Origin: Sarocladium kiliense
Taxonomy: Eukaryota; Ascomycota; Sordariomycetes; Hypocreales; Sarocladiaceae
Reading direction: 5' to 3'
Length of the DNA: 64,000 bases
NCBI GenBank assembly: GCA_030734395.1
Contig: JAUZTG010000029.1
Location: 1,178,001 to 1,242,000 of the forward strand
Shown here: positions 1 to 9,939 of the stretch, piece after piece
Numbering within the stretch: position 1 is the first letter of the stretch
Layout of the letters: each line of letters opens with the position of its first letter
Position numbers and translations under genes: made by a program
The notes under the pieces: model-generated
Database searches by the model: none
What the model saw: the letters and a program-made list of their open reading frames with translations, nothing else
What the model was told of the DNA's origin: nothing

Positions 1-777
1 ATCTCGAAGTGTGCCGATGACTTCTCTCATGTGTATAAGGTCGTAGCCTGTGCCATGGAGCCATTCGCCTTCACAGTCCTCGACAAACATACGGAGGTTG
101 ACGGGGAGCCAGTTTGGCTGAATGGGTGACAGGTCGGTGCCTTTGACGCTAGCACCAGGGTACAAGTCCGCGACTGTAATTGTTAGTTCCTAATGTTCAT
201 GCAGTAAAACCGATGCCTTTGAATCCTACCGTCTATTGCCCATGAGCCTGGTAAATAGGTTAGCTTCGTGTGAGATGGAAGGCATGCGTATTTGGTAGGT
301 GGCTTACCAACACCTGTACCGATATCAAGGATCTTTTGCGGCCATTCACCGGTCTCTGAGAGAAACACATGGCCATCCTGTGGCACAGTTCAGTTCAAGG
401 GGTTGAGACGGGTGTCAGTTTGGTGAAGAACGTACAGTCACCTCCTGCATCAAGTAGTGCAAAGTCTCCTCCCGCCTCTGCTCAATTAAGTCATTCGGCA
501 ATGGGTACCTTCCACTCTTGTAGCTGTGATATCGCCGGCAATGATCAAACTCGTGAGCATAAATACTCGGCGACACAGACGCAGAGCTCACGGAGTTGCT
601 CTCAGCATCGCAGCCCTCTTCCTCCTCTTGATCATCGTTCACATCAACATCGCTGTCAGCGATGAGCTCAAACTCATCTGTCGACTGGTCACTAATGATT
701 GATGATTTGGGTGTAATGCCCAAGCCAGAGGAGAAGGATAGGAGCGATGCAGAACAGCGGTCGGTGTGATCAGCCAT
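1..777 (-). CDS. LaeA-like SAM-dependent methyltransferase (3' part outside window)
   Basis: Predicted class I S-adenosylmethionine methyltransferase of the LaeA-like fungal family, members of which affect secondary metabolism and development. Model: complement(join(<1..173, 230..247, 308..377, 442..777)). The start at 777 is preferred over the in-frame ATG at 825 because of its ACAGCCATGG context. The N-terminus is acidic and disordered. A RRYHSYKSGRYPLPND block follows, typical of the family just before the fold. Motif I, DIGTGVGSWAIDVAD, appears only after joining exons across an 18-nt microexon (230-247). Next come the family blocks GTDLSPIQPNWLP and YDLIHMREVIG. The gene runs off the left edge, so the C-terminal half of the fold is not visible. 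Family assignment is firm; calling it LaeA itself would be over-reading, since fungi carry many such paralogs. Confidence 0.85.
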
Positions 778-1744
778 GGCTGTATGGGTGTATGGATGTG
801 AAGGCTCAAAGGGACGGCTAAGCAAATAAGGCTAAGCAGAAAGCAGGTTGAACAGAACCGCCGGTTTGTGATCCAGGAACTAGTATCCGAGAAACTCGTG
901 CATCCTTTGACACGGTCGGGAAAGAATAAGCAGAGTGGCTGCGTTTGTGAAGAGAGGGGGATGAAGGCTGTCACAACGGGGACGAGGGAAGGCAAGTTCC
1001 TGAAACAATGGGCACCGACAGAAATCTCATTTCTATTCATGACCGCTCTTGTAAAGGCCATAGTGCCACCGTGCGCCGCTACGAGCTTCTCCCTGTGTCA
1101 TTCGTAGAACAAACACGGTTCCCGAAGGATGTCAAGTGGGTAATCACACTGTGAAGCCGCGACGATCCCGCGTGTGACCAACACGCATCACGGCATTGGA
1201 GCTTGTATTATTCAAAAAAGTTTGCAACCAACAAGCAGCTTTTTGACTGGTTGGGGACCGGAGAGGATGTTCCTACACAGTGTAAGCCGCAGTCACAGGT
1301 TGAGGTTGTCGCTGGACCGGAAATATCGAGCAGCCAGGCGATTAGATAGGCTCAAGCTTGGAAGAGGGTGTGTGGTTGGCTCTCATGTACTGTAGGCTGC
1401 TGAATCCTGACCGTGAAGGGGACGGTCTGGACGTCTGTCGTTGGTAGAGGTTGGCTCACCGATCTGTGGGTGGACGGTGAGCGTGATTGGCGCGAGGGTT
1501 TTTAAGACGGGCGCTGGGAAGATCACATTGGCTTTGGGTGTTGGCGGGATGGTTTGAGTGTGTGACTGTGATGAAGAGTGGTTCGTCGGATCTGAAGAGA
1601 GGCGACGGGAGAGGAACAATGGCTATGCAGGTGAGGTTGCAGTACGGGGCGACTTGGGGGCCAAGACGGGGTGATATTTTGGACTAGAGGAGCACACCCC
1701 ATTTTGGGTTGAGCTGGGCTGATGAAGGGTTCAAGATTCAGGGT
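778..1744. other. Intergenic, no gene recognised
   Basis: Upstream flank of the methyltransferase. Only short overlapping ORFs on both strands, without motifs, sensible splice sites or codon bias. A minus-strand ORF at 1383-1619 is Ser/Thr/Pro-rich and could belong to the cysteine-rich ORF next to it, but no splice path joins them convincingly. Confidence 0.5.
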
Positions 1745-2122
1745 CTACTGTGCTCTGCCGCCATGGTGTTGTCGGATCTCGGATGAGGTGACAGGTCGTT
1801 GAGTCTTGAGGGCTGCCTGTATGAGTTGCCGTGGAGAACACCGGCCCTTCAGAACGCCACCATTAGGCTCTGCCGTTTGAAAACATTCGTTGCACCTGTA
1901 AAGGATACACAGATAGGCGTACACAGTCTTCGCGCCCGTGTTGCAGTACTGTCTGACGCTGTGGTTCTCGGGGCTCATGCAGCAATCACACGCACTCCTA
2001 TTGGCTAACCCGAACCCATCACATGTGCTGCGCCATGGTGCAATATTGGCAGCACCCAGCAGCACAACCATCGTATCATCAACATGCTCGGCTTCCCGTA
2101 TCGAGTAACCGGACGGCATACA
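1745..2122 (-). CDS. Possible terminal exon of a small cysteine-rich protein
   Basis: I do not recognise this ORF. Read from 2122 it encodes 125 residues and a stop, with ten cysteines in a regular pattern: a single Cys at the start, then STC, SACDCC, RQYC, YLC, YRC, NEC and GRC, over roughly 90 residues. Two N-glycosylation-type sequons (NRS, NHS) lie between them. A good acceptor (CACAG at 2127-2123, with CTGAAC upstream as a possible branch site) directly precedes the first Cys codon. The ORF may therefore be the last exon of a secreted, disulfide-rich protein. I could not identify the expected signal-peptide exon: the minus-strand ORF at 2496-2290 starts with a hydrophobic stretch but its join is uncertain. 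It may equally be a relic or chance ORF. Confidence 0.3.
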   Translation of the reverse strand, partial: CMPSGYSIREAEHVDDTMVVLLGAANIAPWRSTCDGFGLANRSACDCCMSPENHSVRQYCNTGAKTVYAYLCILYRCNECFQTAEPNGGVLKGRCSPRQLIQAALKTQRPVTSSEIRQHHGGRAQ

Positions 2123-2898
2123 CTGTGCTGGAGTGTAGGTTCAGCTTAGATGCAGGAGGTGCTTCAGTGGAAGAAGACGGGTGAACCAGGTTGCTGGAGA
2201 GGAGTCTGGATGGTTGAGCACAGGGTCTAGACCGGGGAGATTGGCTGAAGCGGCTGAATGATGGGATTTGGGTGGTGGGATTGTGTTGCTCATCGGTGAT
2301 GTGGTTGATGAGAGTCTGGGCTTTGATGTGCAGGAGGTGGCGAGCCGGAGGAATCAGGTGAGGATACGGTGCTTGAATCACTCAGAGCGGTAGAGGCATC
2401 GCATCGAGAACCATGGGGTATTGCCACCACGAGGAGACATAATTTTCGAGTTGCAACAGTGTGAAGAAGCAACCCGGCCAACCTCAGCGATACCATCTCA
2501 AGGACACGCGCTCCATCTGCACCTCAGGTACGGAGGATGGCTTGCACCTTGCAAGGCTGCATGTCTCCCGGGTAGCTCAGGTCATTGCACAAGATCCTCC
2601 ATTCGGGCCGGCAGCGATGATCAGAGCGGTACATGTGCGATCTTGTCCAACCCACTGCATATCAACCACTATAACTCATGTTCGAACGAAAACCTTGTTT
2701 AAGGGAGCGGGATGATGACGACGTCAATCGCGTGGCAGTCCGTTGAAGCTGTGGAACCCAGGCAAGCGCTGCAGAAGCCGCCAACGGGCGGCTCATAACA
2801 TGATGGCGTGTGTCTTCACCGTTAGCCCAAAGCTAAGATGAATGAATGACATGCATACGGGAGATGAGACACTCAAGCAAAGCGAGAAACGAGAAGCC

Positions 2899-2901
<3 letters not shown>

Positions 2902-2930
<29 letters not shown>
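2902..2930. repeat. (CT)n microsatellite
   Basis: Perfect CT dinucleotide run of about 14 units, inside the pyrimidine-rich intergenic stretch. Confidence 0.95.
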
Positions 2931-2932
<2 letters not shown>

Positions 2933-4581
2933 GTCGTCCAGCATTTCCTCCCATCCGGTCTGTTGAGCTTGAGAGGCCTCACGCAAAGTCACACCACTTC
3001 GGTCGCTCTTCGACGTTTCCTCGGATCGTAATCTCAACGAACCCTTGCTGCTTTTTCTCGACCTTTTTTTCCTTTTTGGTTGGTCTTTTCCAGAACGCGT
3101 CCAGAATGACACGCGACGTGGAATGTGCACGGGAGGTGGAGCAAGGGTTGTGCAGCAGGGAAGGGTCCCCCCTGTCTAGTGACCAGACGCCATCGTCACC
3201 GGCAACAGTAGTTCGCATTAGAGCTTGTGATTTCGCAGAGAGGGATGAGATGACATTTTGATGTGCTGGTGATGGGGGGATTCGGCGTCGTGAGAGCTCA
3301 CCGAGTGTTCCGGCATTTGATGGGCTTGTCTTGCTTCATCTCGCTGTGCATATTGCTCGTATAAGAGGTACTGACCATAGTGAAGCCACTCGGCATCCAA
3401 CTCGGCATCACGGCTGAGATGTCATCAGGTTATGTGATCAAGTTTCCCCGTCATCTTCTGCCACTCAATGCCGAGGTCCTCGCTTCAGATAAATCAGATC
3501 ATCTCAACTACCCTCCCCGTCTTCCCGTACCCGGCCAATCTCTCCGCCTGTACTGTAACCAGCCTCACCGCAGGGCAACACATCTCGCTCCCCCTCCCGT
3601 ATTGCCTTCCCCCCTTCCCCTTCCATCAAATCCTCGGTCAGTTTTTTTTTTGCCCATCATCCATCGTGCCTTGGCCAAAGTTCCACACCTGCCGAGCTCC
3701 CAACGCTATCCCCCCTGGCTCAACCTTCCGGGCGGAAATTCCGAAGGCGCAACTCCACGGATTGTTTGTTCCTGCTCTGACCATCCATCGTCCTTTCATC
3801 TGTCGTTTGGGCAAGCTATTTTAGCAAGCTTCAGCAGCCACAAGAGTACGAGGCTGTCGTCTTCCGCTAGTTTCATGCCGAATCGTGCGACTCAAGTCTG
3901 GAACGACGCCCTGGCTCTCGTTCTCAAGTATATCCTTCTCAGGTCAAGCCCAGGCCCGGCCGAGGCCTCCTCCCGTCGCTATATCTCGTCCCGTAGCTTG
4001 TAATTTCCAAGCCTGACTCGTTCTCGGGGCGGTGTTCCGCGTCCGGGTTCACGACCACCAAATATCCAATGCCCAATTCGACCTGACCTGATCTGTCTCT
4101 CTTGACCTTTTGTCCCGTGTTGAGGCTATCTCGCTTTCCTTTCTCGCTGCGGAATTCCTTGCTTAATGGCTTCATCAATGCTGCCTCAGCCTTGTGTCCT
4201 CTGAATGGTCCCTGGTTATTCAGGAGGGTCATCCCCAAGGCTCCGCGCCCGAATCGGCCGGTTGCGCTCCGCTTGTTTGATGGAGACGAGGACAAGCCCC
4301 CTGGGGAAGTCTAGTCCTTTCGCGACGTTGCTTTTATCCTGCCAGTTTTATCGTTTCCCACGTTTCTGGATGATCCATCCCTCTCGCTGTCATCCATATC
4401 TCTTCCGTCTCATAGCCAAAAATTCCCGCTCCGCCATCCATCCATCCTCCTCCTCCTCCCTTGTCCAAGACCTCCCATCTCATCCCATCAAGCCACCCCA
4501 CGCACTGGCACCCCCTTCAGCCGCCTCGCTTCTCCCGTTAATCAATCGTGCCGCTGCCGCCATGGCCCTTTCTCCTCCCTC

Positions 4582-4603
4582 CCTCCTCCTCCTCCTCCTC
4601 CTC
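4582..4603. repeat. (CTC)n microsatellite
   Basis: Trinucleotide CTC/TCC run. It produces the poly-Leu stretch that makes the ORF at 4562 look like a signal peptide. Confidence 0.9.
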
Positions 4604-5491
4604 TTCGCCGTTTCATATCCGCTCCGGCCATCTCCTTCGCTCGTGTCCGATCCCCGCAATTATGTCATGCATTTGCCCAGCCCTCCTCTGCGAGTGTCTC
4701 TCCATCTCATCGCTGGTCGTGGCCGTGTTGGTGGCCCCCAGTCCAGTTCCATTGCAACCACACTAACACGACACCCCTCCCCTCCTCCCACCCTCTTGCT
4801 CCATCCATCCCTCTCGTTCTGCCTTACTGGCCCCTTGTTGTCGTGTTGTCGTGCCTGATAGACTTCATGTGTTGTCCTTTGACGATCTTCGTTATGGGTC
4901 TCTCCATGCAACACTTCATCCTTCGGCGATCCTGTGTTTGCTCCCGTCTCCTCATTCCGTTTGGCTGATCTCAATATACTGTGTTCGTACTGCTCTGCTA
5001 AATTGTTCCTCCAATGTGTCATACCGCTGGATTATTTTGATGGTTGAGAGCCATGCCTCCCTCCCGTAATAAACCACCACTGACCACCCGGATGTCCGTG
5101 TGTTTGTCTCTCTTCTGCGCGTCGCCCACCTCTCGGCGTCATTTCATACCCGATGTCTGCCCAGCACAACGATCAACATTCAAGCCCATTTCCTCCTCGT
5201 CCCTCGGCCCATGCGTTGCTGTTCATCTCCCGACTCTCCCCTCCGTCCTCATTTACTTACTTACACACCCACGACCAAGCAAAGCACAGGTCAACCCGCC
5301 AGCAGACTGACAAAAAGAGAAAGAGACGAAGCATCCCGGAGACCTGGTCCACTTCTTTTCTTCTTCATCAGGCAGGTTTTCATCAGGGCATCGGCCCCCG
5401 TCCCGAAAAGCGAGTCGGTTCCCCATTCTCCCGGGAGCCAGGGTCTGGCCTGGTCATCAGAAACCGTCTTTTTTTTTTCTTCTGCTTGCTT

Positions 5492-5510
5492 TGCCTGCCT
5501 GCCTGCCTGC
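5492..5510. repeat. (TGCC)n microsatellite
   Basis: About five tandem TGCC units, just downstream of a T-run. Confidence 0.85.
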
Positions 5511-6051
5511 TCGGTTTGTTTGCTGGGCAGGCAGAACAGAGTTTCCCGCATCCCTGGCCATAGAGAGTCGGAACAAACAAAAACCTCGCCGTCGCCGAGT
5601 GCATAATCCGATAGCTATCCGGGTTCTTCCCATTCCTCTGACACCTCTCTACTCCGTACTGGCCTTTGTTATCGTTACAGGTTGTCGAGTTGTTGTGACC
5701 CAGCACCACTCGGCTCGTGCTGTCCCTCGGTCGACCTGGATCCCTGACCCATTGGCGTTTACGGTCCAGATTTGATGTCAATGCTCCTCGCCCAACCATC
5801 CTGACCTGGCTGCCCGACGGACCCCGGACATAAGGGCGTCATACCTGCTCGATTGAGCGCGGGTCTCACTAAGGAAACAAAGACGGCAATCTCGAATTTT
5901 GGCGATGCTGCTCAACACTCACAATCCGATGCGATATCCCACCACCATCATCACCCACCAGTTTACCATATGAATCCTCTCTCTTATCACGACTGTTCGT
6001 AGGAGGATTAGTTAAGACCAGTGGGTCCAGAGCTGGCAACACTTCGACAAC

Positions 6052-7303
6052 ATGAGCTCGTCATCATCAAGACGGCGCATCGCTCACAGTGCCGCCAAGG
6101 TTATGTACATGAATGCCGTGTATTTTCCTAATACTCGGATATACAATGGCGACACACCGGGCCAGCTCAACTACAGCTACATTAACCATGTATACTACGC
6201 GTATGCGAGTGTGTCTCTAGACGGCGGTGTATTTGTGAGTCTTCAGAAGCACCTCTCCTCGATCGAAGTGATTGATGCTGACTACGACGAATAGTTGAGC
6301 GACGAGTGGGCAGATGCTCGCGCTCCTGTCGATGGCGTGCAAGGCGGCATTGGGTCCTTGATGCATCTCAAGCAGAAGCACCCTCACTTGCAGGTCGTGT
6401 TGTCAATAGGCGGTCCAGCAGCATCGAACATCTTCCCAATCGTTGCTGGCAACGCTGTTCTTCGAGACAACTTTGCCCGGTCCGCCCTCGGCCTCATCGA
6501 AGCGTCCGGACTGGACGGTATCGACAGTATGTCCTCCACCTCAGCCAAACTTGCTCCGGTCAATTTTGTCTCTAACCTTCATAGTTGCCTGGGAATACCC
6601 TTGTGATGCTCAGCAGGGCTACAACTTCCTTGCTCTTCTCGCTGCCGTCCGTACCCACCTGCCTGAGGACCGCTGGTTCCTCACCGCAGCCCTACCAGCC
6701 ACCAAATCTCTGCTTCAATTCATTGACTTCAGCGTCGCCGCCTCTTACCTTGATTTCGTCAACCTCATGGCTTACGACTTCTTCGGCAGCGACTGGTCAC
6801 ATCGCAGCGGCCACCACTCCCAACTCTACGCCATGAGTAAGGATGAGCCGTCAGCTTCAGCAGGAGTGTCGTATCTCGTCTCCCATGGCATGCCAACAAA
6901 GAAGATTCTTCTGGGTATCGCGACTTATGGGAGGAGTTTCCTCGGTGCAACGGGTCCAGGACAGAAGTTCAAAGGTGGAGGTGGTGACGAGGGAACTTTC
7001 GACTACAACCAGTTACCAAGAAAGCACTGCAAAGAGGCGGTCGACAAGCGACATGTGGCAGCGCAGTGTGTTGGTGGTGACGGAGGTTTCGTTACATATG
7101 ACAACCCAGAGACCGTCAAGGGCAAAGCAAGCTATTGCAAGCAAAAAGGCTTGGGGGTGAGCGATCTTCGTCCATGGAGTAGCTGAGATAGAAGGAAGCT
7201 GACAATGATGCAGGGCCTGTTCTACTGGAACGCTCCGGCAGATTCGAAGGAAAGGTCTCGCAGCCTGATTGCGGCAGGCTTTGGAACCCTACACTCATCA
7301 TAG
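6052..7303 (+). CDS. Glycoside hydrolase family 18 chitinase-like protein
   Basis: Model: join(6052..6234, 6295..6526, 6585..7156, 7214..7303), 358 aa, all junctions GT-AG and in frame. A (beta/alpha)8 GH18 protein predicted to bind or cleave chitin or related N-acetylglucosamine polymers. Family landmarks in order: strand-1 YMNAVYF, the LSIGG block, the catalytic segment DGIDIAWEYP (formed across intron 2), NLMAYDF, YGRSF and the terminal GLFYWNAP. The acid/base Glu is present, but the Asp two residues before it in the DxxDxDxE motif is Ala. No signal peptide or carbohydrate-binding module is visible, so it resembles intracellular group-A enzymes more than secreted ones. It is convergent with the NCS1 permease gene. 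Family assignment is solid; full chitinase activity is doubtful. Confidence 0.88.
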
Positions 7304-7632
7304 ACTCCCAGCGACGGCAGCTCTGGAACTTGTTTCGGTATAGAATTGGAATTTCGGCGTTTTGTTTCAGCATGCGAATAATGGTATAGACTCAAGATAG
7401 ATGGAAAGGCGCATTGGGTTCAATAGTTGCAAGAAGGAAAGCTATGTTTCGTTTGGCATCGGGCACTCGTTCTTTTACTGATTTACATGAAGACTGGTCT
7501 TCGGAATATGACGCGGGATCATTCTGATGACCAGCTATAGTCGATGGTACCGACTCTCTAAATCACTCAATGAAAGAGATGGCTTTACTCTATGCAACAG
7601 GAGTCATGTGAACTCAAACTGACTATTACTAC
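7304..7632. other. Convergent 3' flanks
   Basis: Spacer between the stop codons of the chitinase-like and permease genes. It is AT-richer than its neighbours and probably holds both 3' UTRs; nothing else is seen. Confidence 0.6.
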
Positions 7633-9389
7633 TTACACTTCGCCTACTTTATCGCGAGCCAGTTCCTTCCCTACTTGACTGCTGCCATCGATACTATCCT
7701 CAGCAACAATCTCCTCAACATCAACTTCGTCAATCGGCCCGTTCTCGAACCCATGTGCTGCATCATCCCCTGACACGCGCCAAACCAATCCCATCACAAA
7801 ATATGATAACCCACCCACAAAGAAGCTCAACTCCCATCCTAGAGCGTAAAGCTTCGAGGCCGCCCCAGAGCTTCCGGCTGCGCTGAAACTTTCGATGAAA
7901 CCAGGAAGGGGAAGACTGAAAGCAATGACGAAAGCCGCGAAGGCCCTGAGGTTGACTCCTTTGGTGTAGTAATAGATCCCTTCTGAAGAGGCGGTAAACA
8001 AATGGCGAATGGACAAGTTTCCCTTGCGAAGGATAAAGTAGTCAACGACCATGATGGCAACGATAGAGCCCTGGAAGATGGAGTATCCGTTGAGGAAAGT
8101 GAGGAAGCCATTGGCGGACGTGACAATCCGCCACGGAACGATGGCAAATGCAAGTATCAGGCAGACAAATTGTCCACGAACAATGTTCAGGTACTTAGGT
8201 AGAAGGCAGGTTACGTCGGCAGCGAAGGGGATAAAGTTGCAGGCGATGGACGTTCCGAGGGTGGCAAAGGCAAAGCTGGCCGATGCAAAGAAGACACCCG
8301 CTCTGGCAGCTGGGCTGTATCCGCGGTCCAGCATGCCATTGAGGAGGTCGTAGGGGTTCCAGTAGGCTTCTCCATATCTGTTGAGGACCGAAGACTGCAT
8401 TCAGTGTTAGTTAAGGGGGTATTGTCATGAAACATTGTTCAACTGACTGTTGTGATGATGCCAAAGGCAGCGCAGAGCGTCTGTCCAAGAGGCAAAGCAA
8501 TGATCTGACCCCAAACCTGAGCTCTCCGCGTCGTCGAGTATCGGGCAATGTCCGGGATCGTAATGAGCAAAGCCGAATTGGCTCCCATGACAGCGTTAAA
8601 TTGAGCGATGAGACCCCAAGCGAAGACGGACGTGGAAGCTCGAGACTCGGCTGCTTGGGAGTCCAAGACGCCTGAGCCAACTCCACCGTTGCGGCTCGTC
8701 GCCCAAATGACGATGCCCATTCCAGCGAATGGCAGTAGAACCGACTTAACGGTGAAGAGGTGCTGAATTCGGGAAGTGTGCACGAACAGGAAGGGGATGG
8801 TGAAGAGGAACGCGAGGAAGAAGCCGACCATGGTTTGGGTAGTGATAAATTGGTCCTCGGGAATGTTGTTGGGAAGCTTTGCCCAGCCAGGGAAGATGCA
8901 ACGAAGACAGATGCTGATAAACTGTCCCTCAAAGTACAGCTGCACGCCTCCCCAGATGATCCCCAGTATCGAGCGTAGAACAACAACGAAGTAGTGGCCG
9001 TAGATACCAAAGCTCGCTCTGGATAGCACAGGGAAGCCTATATGGTATCTAGAGGCAGCCATGCCATTCAATACCATCACAGCCGCTGAAAGCAGGTTGG
9101 CGAAGAAAACAATGAGGAGAGCATCCCGAACCGTGGCACCGACTGTAATGAGGGCGGAACCAATGCTCCAAGTTGAGACGTTCCAGGACTCACTCCACCA
9201 GTAGGCGAAGAAGCTCCAGGTTCTCCAGGTCTGACGACTAGGAGGTGAAGGCAGGAGATCCTCATTGATGAGGGATGAGGCGGAGCTATCGAGAACTAGG
9301 GCAGAGTGGAAGGCTTTGGGCGAGGAGAAGGCATGTTTGAAGCGCTGCATCCGCGTGGAGCCTCGCTGGTCTCCTGTATCGGAAGCCAT
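7633..9389 (-). CDS. NCS1-family permease (Fur/allantoin/uridine-type)
   Basis: Model: complement(join(7633..8394, 8448..9389)), 567 aa, the usual length. The single intron (donor GTCAGT, acceptor TGCAG) joins ...GIITT to SSVLNRYG... A plasma-membrane proton symporter for nucleobases, allantoin, hydantoin or related heterocycles. Family features: the first membrane segment with AYWWSESWNVSTWSIGS, then FPVLSRASFGIYG, IIWGGVQLYFEG, and in the second half NPYDLL, VDYFILRKGNL and a GIYYYTKGVN segment. About twelve hydrophobic stretches are present, and the C-terminal tail is acidic. The sequence is closer to the Fur branch than the Fcy purine-cytosine branch, but the substrate cannot be read off. 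It is divergent from the C2H2 factor gene, with which it shares a promoter region. Confidence 0.9.
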
Positions 9390-9939
9390 GGTGAATCAAG
9401 TCGAGGGTCGGACAGCAAATTGTCAAGAATGAGGGTGACGGGTATCAAAGTAGAGTGGAAGAAGCAAGAGTATTTAGATGCATGTCGCTTCAGTGCGACT
9501 AATCATGCAGCTGATAGGATAGTCCAGCAGCAAACAGCTGTAGACGAGATGGAGAGACGACGTCCCGAGGCGTTGGAGTCTCAATCCCAATGGCCTTATC
9601 ATTCCAACCCCACGGATGCCCTTGTTTAGACTAGCTACACGCCAATTGATGGGCAGCTTTACCCCAGAACCATGCTATCTCATCTCGAGCTAAGACGCTG
9701 ACGAGGACTGACTAGTGTTTAGACGAAGAGTAATGACCCCCACCAGCCCACGGAGTCCCTTTCCGCGGGCATGTTCTCCTCTTATATCCCACGTAAGAGT
9801 CCCCCGCCGATAACGATGCCCACGTAGCTAGCTACCTGTTGTACGGCAATACATGGCTTGATGCCCGCTTACCACCGAAGCTCTGACATTGCAGACCTGG
9901 AGTACTGGGGATACCGTCTTGAGAGCCAAAGAGGGAACC
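9390..9939. promoter_or_regulatory. Divergent promoter of the permease and C2H2 factor genes
   Basis: About 550 bp between two divergent starts. It holds three HGATAR motifs, the consensus of fungal GATA factors such as AreA: TGATAG at 9512, AGATAG on the minus strand at 9675-9680 and CGATAA at 9808. That fits nitrogen control of a permease but is only modestly above chance. An upstream coding exon for the factor may lie at 9733-9792, followed by an intron to 9894. Confidence 0.4.

Larger units (their letters stand above)
2123..6051. other. Long intergenic region with pyrimidine-rich + strand
   Basis: No gene could be supported. From about 3,450 to 5,700 the + strand is strongly C/T-rich, with Ser/Pro/Leu low-complexity ORFs in several frames. 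This is typical of fungal promoters and 5' leaders. It could be the upstream region of the chitinase-like gene at 6,052 or of a non-coding transcript. A 98-codon ORF at 4562-4858 has a good start context and is discussed as a finding. Confidence 0.5.

Noticed and set aside
3380..5606. Several ORFs of 130-217 codons in the pyrimidine-rich block
   Set aside because: Ser/Pro/Leu low complexity in all frames follows from base composition; no conserved motif, and several frames are open at once.
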